Shown: positions 22,069 through 35,400 of the stretch, piece by piece
Layout: every line of letters starts with the position of its first letter
Numbering within the stretch: position 1 is the first letter of the stretch
From: Leuctra nigra
Lineage: Eukaryota; Arthropoda; Insecta; Plecoptera; Leuctridae
NCBI GenBank assembly: GCA_934045905.1
Contig: OW203762.1
Span: forward strand, 43,487,411-43,551,410
DNA: 64,000 nt
Direction of reading: 5' to 3'
Notes under the pieces: generated by a model
Databases searched by the model: none
What the model was told of the DNA's origin: nothing
The model's input: the letters and a program-made list of their open reading frames with translations, nothing else
Position numbers and translations under genes: made by a program

Positions 22069-23487
22069 TTATTCTTATCCTGAATCGTTCAAAAGTTATT
22101 ACGATATTTAGGAAATATTATGACACGCACATCATGGCGGTTTCATCTGGCCCCAGTCGAAATTTGCATTGAGTTTTGAATGGAGACGTAATTTCAGTGC
22201 AAACCTAGTGTAGCTCAGTGTGGCCAGTCGAAAACACCAATCGAAACACCCACACGTGGACTTTTACATAGGTTTTATTGCCAGTTTATCAGAACAGAAC
22301 CGAGACAAAGCGGATTGAGCGCCGCATTGTGTTTCGAACACACCACATGCATCTGTTCTGCTGCCCCTTTGTGTTACAATTGATTTTCTTCGCCAGCCTC
22401 AGCTCAACAAACAGCTTGTCTGTGGTACATTAAAGTCCATCCATTGTTGCCGTGGGCATCTTCATGCTTAAGTGGCTATGTTCGCTATTCTAAAAGCGAA
22501 GTCTAGTCGGCTTTAGCATAAGTGTATTCGCTGTCAGTTTCGAAACTCTCTGTTAAAACACACAATGATCAAAGGACCACACACCAATTAATAAATTGAA
22601 AACGTCATAATTTGCAATCCTATTTCGGCACCGCTCTTTTTCTCACAAATGAGAAGTTTTGATATTCATCCCCAGTACAAAAGGATAGTTTAGTTAGGTA
22701 CATATAATTTACTTATTAATGGAACATTTCGAAAATATGCCATTTGTCAAAGCTTGCGCAAAGCTTGCCATTACGCAGACTTGAGAACATTTTTTAAAAT
22801 AAGTCATTTAAAGTATGCTGATTTCTCTTGGGAAATTACAATAACAGATACTCAGACAGATGTCTTCAAAAAGAGCTGTGATCAATACAGGAAAACTATG
22901 CTGAATTTATTATCTCTATAGAGTTCAGTTGGGAGTTGCTCTGATCTTATTTTTTGACTTGTATGAGAATTCCGAGTCCACGTTTGAACTTTCGATACCA
23001 CCCACAACATGTATTATCCATGAGTGACTATGAGTGAAGTACATTCCCGAGATACGTGCAGAGATGAAAGGAAGCAGGGTATAGGTTCGGCGATAGATTG
23101 ATAGAACTGACGCAAAGGGATAATATTTCTAATATCATTACAGAGATGGAAAATAGAATATGTAAATCCGATCCAATTTCAGAGTGAGCATTTTTTTGAG
23201 AATTAATTCACCGCTTTAGTGTATTCAGATTTATGACGTAAGTAAGCAAAGAGAATTGAATTGTGTTTATCTTACATCCATTTTCCATTAAAAGACGAGT
23301 TTTTGGTCTTTGCAAAATTAAAACTCTTTTATGATGAAAATACCAATTTACTCAACAACAAGCTGCACAAAATAAGAAACGTGACTTTGAACATAAATCA
23401 CCAATAACGCAATTCCGACACTCATACGTATCCTTCTTTCTACACTGAAGACGGAATTAATATAATCCGAAATATTCCATTAAAGTT
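22069..23487. other. No gene seen
   Basis: Intergenic sequence, with the 22140-22520 part slightly richer in GC. No frame with recognisable motifs and no repeat termini were found. Confidence 0.4.
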
Positions 23488-23852
23488 ACACGGCATAGGG
23501 TTGCCAACTGTCCGGAATTTCTCCGGACACTCCGGAATTGGACAATATTGTCCGGATGTCGGAATTACCTCATTCCGGACAGCATAATGTCCGGAATTGT
23601 TCAATTGGTTCATGAAACTTACGCTATAATTCAATAATCAATGATACATCATAACTTTTGCAAATTAAGTTTTGCAGGTAGGGTTGGTAGAAAACACTTA
23701 CCTAGTTCACTTTCGCCCATTAATTTACAATTTTTACTACATTATCAATTTCAACTTCAAGGAAATAATATTATGAGAGCAATCTAATTATTATCTTGAG
23801 TTAAATTCAAGTCTGTTTGCTATAATTGTAAAGAAATTTTCAAAGTTCTCAA

Positions 23853-24315
23853 CAAGGGCGTATTCAGGGGGGGGGGGGGACGAGGGGGCCATGCCCCCCC
23901 CCCCCCCCCGAAATCAAAATTTCATCTAAGAAAATATCCACATTTAAAATAATTTGTAAAAAAACAATTTAAAAATATACAGATCATGTCAAAAACGTTC
24001 CAAAATGGTTAGAATTGAGAAAAAAATCAAAAAAATTTCCGGGGCTATGCGCCCCGGTCTTGAATATCCTAATAAGTTCAATAAATGTCTTAAACCTCTT
24101 CGACCAATTTTTGGATATTTTGTAATTTATAATTCCCCAAAATAGCTATACACTGCGATTCAAAATTGCATCTTAATGAATGACCTTGATCCAAAATTTT
24201 CTCGGGGGCTGTGCCCCCGAACCCCATGTTTTCCACTGAGATTTTTCGAAATATTAATAATGTCCGGCCCCCCCCCCCCCCCCCCCCCGGAAATTTCATC
24301 CTGGATACGCCCTTG
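23853..24315. mobile_element. Nested hAT-like MITE, ~463 bp
   Basis: CAAGGGCGTATTCAGG followed by a G-run is matched inversely by a C-run and CCTGGATACGCCCTTG. It is flanked by GTTCTCAA (23845-23852) and GTTCCCAA (24316-24323), an 8 bp duplication with one mismatch. Long homopolymeric G/C tracts may be variable or mis-assembled. Confidence 0.78.
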
Positions 24316-24913
24316 GTTCCCAAATATCAAATCGCTGAATATTGTAGTCCAGAACGCATAAAAATGACCCAAATACACTTTCGAAATTCATAATTTTCCC
24401 GGGCCTGTGCGGCCCGGACCCGCATGGTGCTGGGGGGCCCTCACCCCAGACCCCCCATTGATTTCCTGCGAGATCGTCTTTTCGTGCATACGAATTTCCC
24501 CATAATACCGTATTGTGAGGATATTTATTCCCAGAGAATTTTAGAACTACATTGTCCAGAATTCAATTCTTACAAAGTTGGCAACCCTACCCCCCCCCCC
24601 CCCCCCCCCCCCGGAAATTTCATCCTGGATACGCCCTTGGTTCCCAAATATCAAATCGCTGAATATTGTAGTCCAGAACGCATAAAAATGACCCAAATAC
24701 ACTTTCGAAATTCATAATTTTCCCGGGCCTGTGCGGCCCGGACCCGCATGGTGCTGGGGGGCCCTCACCCCAGACCCCCCATTGATTTCCTGCGAGATCG
24801 TCTTTTCGTGCATACGAATTTCCCCATAATACCGTATTGTGAGGATATTTATTCCCAGAGAATTTTAGAACTACATTGTCCAGAATTCAATTCTTACAAA
24901 GTTGGCAACCCTA
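24289..24913. repeat. 324 bp tandem duplication between poly-C tracts
   Basis: The segment beginning GGAAATTTCATCCTGGATAC at 24289 recurs at 24613. The copies look essentially identical up to the second CAATTCTTACAAAGTTGGCA. Each is preceded by a run of C. Unequal exchange or replication slippage between C-tracts, or an assembly duplication, would explain it. Confidence 0.9.
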
Positions 24914-25210
24914 ACACGGCACAAAGCACTTTTCTTCAGAGACGACTGATTTCTTTGAAGTACGTCGTCACACTGATTAATCAAAATCAGAGTAAGGGCC
25001 GGATTTTCAATTCTCTGCTAAATTAAAACAGTTTATTAGGACTATACTGCCAGAAGTGATCCGCCAGTTTGTATGTACACTCGGCAAAACAAAAATTGAT
25101 CGTTGAACAAATTTGAATGACTGCTGGTCATGTCCCATAACCAATCAAAGCTTGTTATTATCATTGAAATGTGAGGTCACCTACTAGAGTGAGACAATGA
25201 GATCGCTTAG

Positions 25211-25555
25211 CAGGCGCGTAGGAAGGGGGGGATGGGGGGGGAGATTATCCCCCCCCCCCCCCCCCCCCCCCACTCGAGCAGGCTGACCCCACATTCACCA
25301 TGCAAAATTACGTTTAGTGTCCAAAAATCACTTAAAAATTCTTTAAATTCTAAAAAACGCCCTGCGGGGCAACAATTGGAGGGTTTATAGCTTCAGTTTG
25401 TGCATTTTAAAGCCCCAGAATCACTTTTAATTGGATTAAATTCTAAAAAACACCCTGCGGGGCTAAAACTGGGGGGCGAAGTCCCCCAGACCCCTCTTCT
25501 GGGTGTCGCAATCCCCCCCCCCCCCCCCATGATGAAAGTAGTTCCTACGCGCCTG
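25211..25555. mobile_element. hAT-like MITE, 345 bp
   Basis: CAGGCGCGTAGGAA at the left and TTCCTACGCGCCTG at the right are exact inverted ends. A perfect 8 bp duplication TCGCTTAG lies at 25203-25210 and 25556-25563. The interior has long poly-C tracts and two CCCTGCGGGGC-containing subrepeats. A decayed relative lacking ends is at about 47425-47500. Confidence 0.9.
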
Positions 25556-25563
25556 TCGCTTAG

Positions 25564-28175
25564 ACTGACTTCTGATGGTGCGATCTTACATTTATCAGCC
25601 TATCAGATTTATTGAACGTTCAATTTTTGTTTGGCCAAGTGTACATTGGAATTTATCTAGGTAATTTTATTTTGATAGTATTAGTTTGTTCCAAGTCAGA
25701 TCTCGTGTCCATAACTCTACTTATAGAGTGCTATAAAAGTCACCTCTCCTGTTATAAAGTTAAACACAACTTTGAGTACTTAATCTTAATAATCTGCGTT
25801 CCTTCGAAGGGACATAGACAATAGGCTCTACGTTATTAATCGATGTGTCGACGTCAAACTCAAACGCTCGCTTTTCTTTGTCAAAGAAAATTCGCTCGGT
25901 GGAGGCGAAGCAGTGTCGTATTTTTGACAAGTTACGTTCATAATAGATGAGGAGGAAGCAAATAATGTCAATGACACTTATTCAATGCTTCTATAGATTG
26001 CTTGGTCAGGTAATTTATTATGCATCGTTGAAAATTCGCGGCGCAGAGTAGAATGTAAAGCGAAGCTCGATAAATTCTGGTCTGACACAACCAGATTTCA
26101 AATGGAAAAGAGCGCTTAATGGTGTGACGTATTATGGATCAGCTTAAATCAAAATTCTGATATTTTATTCATGTTGTAAAGAGCACGAAAAATGCTGTAT
26201 CAAACCTCTGCAATTACGTATGTAAAATGTGTTACATTTTTTTCTGCAAATCGATTGACTAAACGGTATTTTACTTATTGACGGAATTCCAATTCTACCG
26301 CTCTCAGAATTACGAGCACGACCGAATATTTAAAATCCTACATCTGCCACCATTTGTAATATTAAGATAATTGTAAATAATCAGTAAACTTAACAAGGAT
26401 ACTTTTCACGTACATGAATGTCATATAAATCTTCTATCATTCTACCAACTACCATCTTTTTAAATTTAAACTTGCTGACAAGCAGTGTAAGTAACTAGAC
26501 TCCATTCCTCGCGGACCTTTCAGCACCTCAGACAAATGCCAGAACACAAACTCCAACAAAACGCTACATGCCCTTCAGAAATAGGTTTTTTTTTTTGCTC
26601 CTCTATACTATTGGTATGGGGATAGAAAGAGGTAGTGCCAGAAAAATAGACAAAATAGGCATGGAACTGAGGAATTTTAAACAGAAAATAGTTTTTTCTC
26701 TGCTTCAAATTCCATGAAAAACGTACTCTAACAAAAATATTAAAAAGTGTGATAGCAATTTACATACATACCAGTGTCGCATCTCGACAAACGCACGTAC
26801 TTGCTTTGTTCGTACTGCGTGTGCTTGCGCTGACATTTCTCTGAACAAGGGTCGCGTTGGTCCTGGGGCATTCCGGCGAGATCATTAAACCTTCATTTTC
26901 TCCAACTACACATGACATGTAAGCTCTTTCTTCCATTGCTTGAATATTTTTCACTCGAAGCCAAATGAAATTCCGTCTTCCTTTTCTGCTTGATTATATT
27001 ACAATTCAAGAGTGCGATATAGACGAAGTTCTGGAACATTGTTATGCATCGAGAATTGGATATGAAATTAGAAATAATATTTGATAATATTAATATTATT
27101 AATATTATAATAAGAATATTTGATAATTTTTGATATTTGTTGACATTATTTCCTCATATGCCACACATATCTTTCAACTCGTGAATGCAAAATTACTTCT
27201 TTACCACAAAGCGGTGTGATTAAAGGGTAGAAAAACAGTAACCAACGAGAACTTAGAGTACACCATTAAAATGCGTCTCACTCTCTAACTGTGAACAATG
27301 AATTCGTCCATCAGCCTTAATACAACGGGTTAAACAATACATCCCGACAGAAGACGTATGACCAACGGCAAAACTAATGAATAATCTGCGTAATTGAATT
27401 GCCGTTGGTGATTGATGATTGGACTCCTGACCATTGAACTGTTGTTGGAACGCGTGTCACCAGAAAACTTGTCGAATGCAATCAGAATTCAGAAGTAATC
27501 AAATACAAACTTTGCCATTATATGAAGAGACATTCTCCTTGAAGCCTCAGATAATTTTATTATACTGGCAGCAGTAAAATTTAATTTGAATTTGGTACCT
27601 CTAGCATCAACAAAGGATGTTATTATAGGAATAAAAGAGACCTCATTCAATCTAACCGCCACGTGTGTAGCGTGAAAGGAAAGGTGAGCTAATTACATTT
27701 CCATCGGTCCACCACAGTGGAAATGTGGTAATGTAAAATAATTCAGAAACCATTGCCCATTGAACCATGGATTTTTGTCGTTACTATCCTGTAACTATTT
27801 AAACCCAACCAAACCATCTACTAAACATGTTTGCTGTTTCAGACAATTTTTGGGGGAACGATCGGAGACGAAATGGGTGGACGAAATAAATTGAAATTTT
27901 AATAGTTATTAGATAAAACAAACTCAGGGTTGTTAACTGGTCCAATTAAAAAAATCTTTGGAAATGTAAACTTAACATTTTCAGCGTTTGCTATGACAAC
28001 GGGCTGGATTCCTAAAAAACAATATTACTTATGTTATATTATTATTTTATGAATTCAATGACAATTTATTATTATTATTTTTGAAATTGTATTGATAAAG
28101 GAGTGCCATGAAACGCGTATGTACCTTAATCTGTACCTACGATGAATAAAGGATTTTTCTTGGTCCATCAAGTAG
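25564..28175. other. No gene seen
   Basis: AT-rich intergenic DNA. The short (AT)-rich run at 27060-27130 is low complexity. No coding or mobile-element signature strong enough to name. Confidence 0.4.
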
Positions 28176-28237
28176 TATTATTTATTTAATTATTTATTTA
28201 TTTATTTATTTATTTATGTATTTATTTATTTATGTAT

Positions 28238-28304
<67 letters not shown>
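28176..28304. repeat. (TTTA)n microsatellite, ~129 bp
   Basis: An almost pure tandem TTTA run with a few TGTA variants. It could be the tail of an unrecognised retroelement. Confidence 0.95.
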
Positions 28305-29855
28305 CAGTTAAAGGTTCAACTTACAGAAGCAAACCTAAATGATAGAAAACGTTCGCATTATTATAATATATCAGAGCTACTTTAATAATATATATCTTTT
28401 TTGGTTTCACGTTCCCGACGGACATTATGCGCCCTTCCCTTATGGGACTAACTTCTTTAAAAAATTTCGATTAAAATCACGTTTTTCGTTTTCATGCTCT
28501 CATTTTAAACAACCGGATTGGTATTACAGATATTAATATTATGATTTGTAATTATGGCCAAATTTTAATTTCTGACCGTTAAATTCTTTTAAAACACGAC
28601 TGCAGTTCTGTCAGATTTATGGGTGTATTTGAACTCTGATCTAATTTAAAGTTAAAGAGATAAAAAGAATACCGAACATCCGTACATTTGGCCAAGTAAT
28701 AACTGCATTTGAACGAATCTGATTGGCAGATGGTCAGTTTCCTTGATAACAATCCTTGTTATTATCAATGAAATTCAAATCAGTGCTCACTACTAAAGTT
28801 TGATAACGCGTTCATAGGCTTCATCGGATGATGCCATCAATCAAGGCAGGAAGCAAAAAATAAAAATACCTTACAATCAGACTGATCATGAAAACATTTA
28901 TCAAAGATACTGTCCCTTTGGCGGCTATTACAGTGTGCAAGGTGTGACAATTGCACACCTGATCATCCAAGAAAATTATTTAAAAGTGCTCCCTAATCCA
29001 GGAAGTAGGAAGTTAAATATTTTGTCTAATCATTTTGCTCTCCAAAAGACGTAAAAATGCCATCAATTTCAAACTAAAGATACAAAAAAATCCGGGGTTA
29101 TGCGCCCCGGCCCCGCATCTGCTGGGGCTCTCCTCTTAGAGTACTTTCTTCTACGTCCTTCTATGTAATTGAACACCTGTTGTAAAGCCAAATAGCCGCC
29201 ACTGCTAACCAAGATGTTGCGGGCCATTGAACAGCAATATTCATTTTTCAAAAGTCAACTGCTGAATCCATTATATTAAAAATCATAATTACAATTTAAT
29301 TCGAAGAAAACACCACTGAAATCTCATGAATACATTTTTGTTAACATCGTTTACGAGGTTCATCAAGTTATTTCGAAAACTGCAGTTGCGTCAACAATAA
29401 TTGTGATTTATGATTAATGATGCTTAATTAATAATCATCTCCAATATTACATTTCAAATGTGTACGGTTATTGTTGCATATTTTATGCGTGTGCGTGCGT
29501 TATGCATTGCATCTTTATTTGATGTGCTTTTTAGCTTTATTGGACCTGTGGCCTGATTGGATCAGGTTACAAAAACCTGATTTTTCAGTAGAGACCAAAA
29601 CATAATTTTGAATTGTAGCTACTACATTATTAACTTTTTATGAAATGTTACTGTCATAAAGCTATTATAATAATAATCAGGATTTTTTAATTGAATTAAA
29701 TCCCGTTATTAGCTAATTCGTGTACTTAAGTCACTTTTCCTGCCACTGAAAGCCACACATATTATATGTGACTTAACAGCACTTAGGTCACATTTACGGT
29801 AAAAATGTTTATAAAATCACAATAACGCTGTACTTATGCCAATCATGCTTTTTAT
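28305..29855. other. No gene seen; TE fragment near 28932-29130
   Basis: Around 28932, CAGTGTGCAAGGTGTGACAA looks like a hAT-type end. 29085-29120 contains TCCGGGGTTATGCGCCCCGG, closely resembling 24036-24058 in the hAT-like element. A decayed element is likely but its right end is not visible. Confidence 0.4.
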
Positions 29856-30608
29856 TTAAGGTGGCGCGATCACTCGAAGTCATAGTCTCAGATCTTCATA
29901 ATATTTTGTGTACTTATTGATAATCACGCCATACACAATCCCTGAAAAAATTAAACACTTCTCGTGTCTGGTTTCTGAGATAATTTGAGTTTTCTCCTCC
30001 ATATTATCTTATGGCAGCCAAGTAAAATCGTGTCATTTTTAAGCTAAAATTGAGTTCTAATCTTTTTGTACCGTTAGATTTTAACAAAAAACTTTTCTTC
30101 TGGTAGACATATGGACATACTATCAGGAAAAAAATTGAAAACAATACCATCGTGTGCTATTTTAAAAGTTATTAACCAAATTCGAAATGATTTTCCTACC
30201 TCCCATGTTAAGTGTCTTTTGAGACACTTCTGTCTTTTGAGAATGATCATGGGAGGTATAGGAAATAATTTCGAATTTAGTTAATAACTTTTAAAATAGC
30301 ACACGTTGGTATTCTTTTCCTTTTTTTGCCTGATAGTATGTCGATTATGTCTACCAGAAAAAAAGTTTTTTGCTAAAATCTAACGGTACAAAAAGATTAG
30401 AACTCCATTTTAGCTTAAAAATGACACGATTTTACTTGGCTGCCATAAGATAACATGGGGGAGAAAACTCAAATTATCTCAGAAACTAGATACGAGAAGT
30501 GTTTAATTTTTTCAGGGATTGTGTATGGCGTGATTAATGATTATCAATAAGTACACACAATATTATGAAGATCTGAGACTATGACTTCGAGTGATCGCGC
30601 CACCTTAA
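29856..30608. mobile_element. Long foldback element, ~355 bp arms
   Basis: The sequence from TTAAGGTGGCGCGATCACTC (29856) to CCTCCCATG (about 30209) is repeated in inverse from CATGGGAGG (about 30248) to GTGGCGCCACCTTAA-type sequence at 30608, with scattered mismatches. The ~38 bp centre contains a smaller hairpin, AAGTGTCTTTTGAGACACTT. A transcript across it would form a ~355 bp hairpin. No ORF. Confidence 0.9.
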
Positions 30609-31316
30609 AACAATTTTTCAAATCCGACTTCACCATTGGATTCCTTGATTTTTCAAGATTTTATAATATGTAAAAAAACTCATTTTTGCATTTTTGTGCC
30701 CGTTATTCCTGCCAGCCACAGGATTAACCAGGATGAATCACACATTGCAAACCATCAAATCACAACTTAAAAAATAACGCCGATATTATATGATGATGGA
30801 TGGATCTTTCTTATTGTGTTTGCAAATATATTTCCTATTTTTTTTTATTATTAGTAATAATGTGTTCGAAACTAATGGAGTTATTAGTTATATGAGTATA
30901 TATGAGTATTATATGGGTATTATGGTATATGAGTATTATAATACTCATGTAAAAATGTATTTATTATCTTTTCCGGAAATTTACGAAACATTGAATAGTA
31001 CATTGAGCTTTTGAGGTTTATCATAAATTAGTTGATGAATGAGGGGTTAGTTAATATGACCGGAACTTCATTACTCTATAGATTCAAAAGGAATGTATCT
31101 TCTCTGAGGGACGTTGCCCAAGTTCAATGGGCAATCAAGCACTGTATACGACTAATGACAGGGTATTGCACAGACATAAGCGTTCACGAGAACGGAGAAT
31201 CTATGGGGTTCATCCTTCCATCAAGGAAGTAATTATTTGTAATAAGAAGAACAAGAAGTTTCCAGGTTTGTGAGTTGTAAGGCGCAGCGGGAGTAACACG
31301 CTTCTTTTGTCCTCAG
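30609..31316. other. Region upstream of receptor exon; acceptor at 31316
   Basis: No coding support. At its end a good 3' splice site (CTTCTTTTGTCCTCAG, ending 31316) suggests that the receptor's first coding exon begins at 31317 and is preceded by one or more unseen 5' exons. A second possible acceptor is TTCCTTCCAG at about 31441. Confidence 0.4.
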
Positions 31317-31487
31317 ACGTCGGAACGGCAGCAATCAATCTTGGCGAGGAAGTTGAGGAGGTGGAGGAATATTCACAACTTGTATTATGGGGAAGGTAGA
31401 AGTCGTGTTAAACAATTACTAAAACAGATCGTTTCCTTCCAGATCCACGTAAGCCGATCAATACGAGTTTTCCCGCTGTGTTGCACG

Positions 31488-32405
31488 ATGAATGGAAGCG
31501 AGTTAGAGTTCCTCATGCTCGGGAACAAATGCGTCAACGGAGGCGTCCTGGAGGAATTCATCGAAGCTTCAAACCAAACGACTGAGTCAAGCAACTTCTA
31601 TTTAGATCACTTTTATACCTATGCAGGGGTGAAGATTCAAGACAACTGTACAAATGTCGATGAAATTGTTATTAACTACTCCAACACGGGTCCTTTACTT
31701 ATCCTGGAGATGGTAGCAATGGGCCTGATGATCGTGCTGACGATAGGTGGAAATCTGTTGGTGATTGTCGCGGTCGTAGCCAGCGCATCTCTACGCACTC
31801 CCACACACTCTCTCATCGTCAACCTCGCCGTCGCCGACCTCCTCTTAGGCATCACCGTTCTTCCGCTTTCCGCCACACGAGAACTCTCTGGCTCCTGGAA
31901 CTTCGGCCCTGTGCTCTGTTCGCTCTGGACCACTCTGGACGTGCTCTGTTGCACGGCGTCGATATTGTCTCTCTGCGGCATCTCCGTGGACCGTTACATC
32001 GGCGTCTCGAGACCTCTGGCATATTCACGCATCTTGACGAAGCGTCGGGCTCGGTTCTTGATCGCCGGCATTTGGGCACTGGCATTGGCGATCAGCATCG
32101 CCCCGCCGCTCGGCTGGAGAGAAGAGATGACCCCCGAGCAGCTCGCCGACGAGACCGAGTGTCACGTGAACAAACAATTAGGTTATGTGATCTTCTCTGC
32201 ATGCGGTTCGTTCTACCTGCCGGCGTTCGTCATCCTCGTGCTGTACGCGCTCGTGTACCGTGCCGCCGTGCGTCACTCGCACTTCCTGCACTCGGGGTCC
32301 CGAGTCACACGCTCTGACGTCACGCTCCGGGTGCATCTGGGCAGCACGAGACACGGCGCCGCGACGCTCAATGGCTCGCTCTTTGATGCGCAACCTGCTG
32401 GCAAG
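31488..32405 (+). CDS. Receptor coding exon 1 (TM1 to start of third loop)
   Basis: Encodes residues 1-306: extracellular N-terminus, TM1-TM5 and the start of intracellular loop 3 (SDVTLRVH, as in alpha1 receptors). The donor is GGCAAG|GTAAGAG, phase 0. It is much richer in GC than the flanking introns. Confidence 0.9.
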
Positions 32406-35400
32406 GTAAGAGCCCGTCGAGCCAAACCCGACAGCATGCGTCATAAACCCAGATGCATGTAAGGGGTGGAAGCCCAATTGACCAATCTCGATATTACGGG
32501 GAAGTATTGCGATGCTTTAGGAGGTGTATAGATTTTTATTCACCTTATTGCTTTAACAGTCAGCTGGAATGTAGGTAATATAGAAATAAATTCTTTTACC
32601 TCAAAATTACACCTTGAAAAGTTGCACCATCATATTATATTTGCTAGCAGTTTCATCGACTTTTCCATTTAAGCAAAACAAAGCATGAGGTAAAAACAAA
32701 ACAATATCTGACTATGATCTGACCATGGAGTTAGTTGTGTCTATCATGTTGATCTGAGCTGTACAAAGTTTTCTCCTGGCCTTCGTTATCCAACCACCTG
32801 TTTTAGAGCAGCTACATTGCCCACTGCTGGAGACGCATAAATGTATAATTATTCGTAATCTGGGCTCTCATGTCACACCTGAACATTCCTACCGATTAAT
32901 GTCGCTTTTAGGCCGAAGCGACACCAAACTGATCTAACACATTCGCACTTTACAATTCCAACTACACATTCATACTTAATAACAACAAAGTACCTATAAC
33001 TAAAACACATTCATACACTAGTTAGGATGGCTCATCCTAACACTACATTCAAACTACTAGGAAAACGCACTGTGAAGTGTGTAACGCGTTGATAAGCGAA
33101 CCTAAGTATTGTTTGCGAATTCATATGCCAGTGAAACTTGTTGCTCTTGAAAATAGAGTAAGAAAGTCTGATAGAATACGTCAGAGGAGCAGTGATATTT
33201 TGTATTTTAATTTCTGTGAATACATTTTATACACATTTCAAAACAAGCATAGAATGTCCGTAAAATGTCCAACTCTTTTTAATAACTCTTGATTGAAGTT
33301 CTATACAGATTTGTTTCAAAATTGTCAAAAACACCAAAAATGAGATCTGCTATCTAAAAAAAAACAAAAAAAAACGTCTGTCCAGTGTCCTCTCCAGCCA
33401 GGGTTGGGATTCTATAACTGCAAAGCGGTCGTAATTTCGTTAGCAATGAGATTTTTCCATAAGATTTTTCCAGATTGCTATTCCGCCTTCAATCGAAAAT
33501 AGTTGTAGAATCGCAACCCAGGTAGGTAGCTCATAGAGCTCTCGCCGGCAAGTAAGAGGTCCCGGGTTCCAACACCTAATATGCTGGGCCAAATGACCAT
33601 GCAAGTTTTAAGTCGATCTGTTTAACAGTTCCAATATTATATTTCAAGCAATCACGATCTCGTTCAAAAACTAGACACGAGACCGCTCGTATGACATTAG
33701 CGTGTGTACGCAATTTAAGATCGATTGGTTGAGAGTGTGCTCTTGGCATTTCAGGCAAAAACACCCACACACTGTACACACAAACACACAGAGAAGTGTC
33801 ACACGAGTACCGTGGTGACACTCGCTACACTCACTAATAATATCCTATACGAATGCTCAGAGCTCCAAATACTGTATTATGTTTGAAATAATTCTTGAAT
33901 AATAATAATTCTTACGAATCGGCTAAATTAAAATTAATTAATCCTTGACACGAATGGCTATTTAATCGTTAATGGACGTTCATTATTTTCAATTTTTTCA
34001 TAATCATACGGTGTAGAAATATCGTACATGACAATTAGTCGGAAACAGTTATCCTGATCGATTTGTTGCTTAGTTGGGAATCCGTCGATAAAGGCCTGCG
34101 AAGTGACATTATGACGCGAGAATACAAGAAACTTCTCACGAACCAACAACACCAAATTAACGCCATTCATAATTAACATATTTTCGTAACGATAATTTTA
34201 ATTGTTATTTCCTTGCGTCAGAGCACTTTTTTGTCGGATCATTGCGAGTAGGCACTGTTATTGTTATTGAAATGTAGAAGACGGGGGAAAGAAGTCTGAA
34301 GAGGATTTGACAACGGCATGGCTTCTATATTACAGCTTTCATCCTTACTTCGCAAACAAGAAGTAAGTCAGAATCCGTTTCCAATATTACTCTCGTCAAC
34401 ACGCCGTGATGATGCGACGAGCTCGGAAATTCCTCTCTGCTGTAATTCCGACTTATAATGGTAAAGAGTGAGTGAGATGAAGGAAGCAAGAAATGTTCTT
34501 TCCTACGAAGGAGAGGACCCGTCATAAAACAAGATAATAAGTAAAACAAATTCATACATTATATTTATATACTATATTTAAATTAATACGTATGTATCTA
34601 AACATTACAATGTAGGTCGAATGACAAATTATAACTCGAATATAACCAGCCATCGTTCGTGTACCACTCTACAGAGGTATGCACTTGATATTATTCTTTT
34701 ATTTGAGAACTTATTGGTTCTTGAATAGCTCAGATCTTCTTTGAGGAATGACTACATGTCAAAAGAAATAACTTCCTATAAAGTTTATTATTCCACTTGT
34801 GTACCTCGTTCAAAATGACAAATCTGAACAATAAACATTTTGCAGTGAAATACAGCGGATACTAGACACCACATACTTACACATGTAACATTGAATCGCT
34901 GTATTCTTGTCTAAATAATGCCCAGGATCATAATGCCGCTGCCCACGCGTATTTGATCAAGTCTGCACCCTTCTCCCCGATCATGACGGCGACGGAGTTG
35001 GTGTGCGCCGACGGGAGCACGGGGATGATGGAGGTGTCGATGACGCGTAGTCCTTGGACGCCTCGCACCGCCAGGACGGGGTCCACCACAGCATCCGGAT
35101 CCTCGTCGGGGCCCATCTTGCAGGTCCCCGCCTACAACACAGCAGTCGAGTCAAGAGATCAGGGCAACTGTTTCACGTCGTCAAATAAATAATATTCGTC
35201 GAATACCTCATTTTTCAATCTCTATTAGTCAGGAATGGGATGGATTGTCGAGGACACCCATCTCAACACTGACCGCACTCTTGCGTACGCTCAGTCAAAC
35301 ACGTTAGCTGTGGTATCCACATTCTTGTATTAATTAGGAAGTTCGGGCTTGGTTTTTGGTTAATTGTTTATAGTCAACTTTAAAACAGTTAATTGTATGC

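Larger units (their letters stand above)
23496..24913. mobile_element. hAT-like non-autonomous transposon with nested element
   Basis: TAGGGTTGCCAACT at the left is matched inversely by AGTTGGCAACCCTA at the right. Flanks carry a perfect 8 bp duplication ACACGGCA (23488-23495 and 24914-24921). A second element with ends CAAGGGCGTAT lies inside at 23853-24315. A 324 bp tandem duplication bounded by poly-C tracts doubles part of the interior. There is no transposase frame. Confidence 0.87.

Noticed and set aside
24090..25026. Proline/glycine-rich short ORFs
   Set aside because: They are translations of poly-C/poly-G tracts and of the 324 bp duplicated transposon segment; identical in both units because of the duplication.
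31341..31487. Receptor N-terminal extension starting at TTG 31341
   Set aside because: The start is not an ATG. The first ATG with a reasonable context is 31488. The upstream frame may be coding only if an upstream exon supplies a start.
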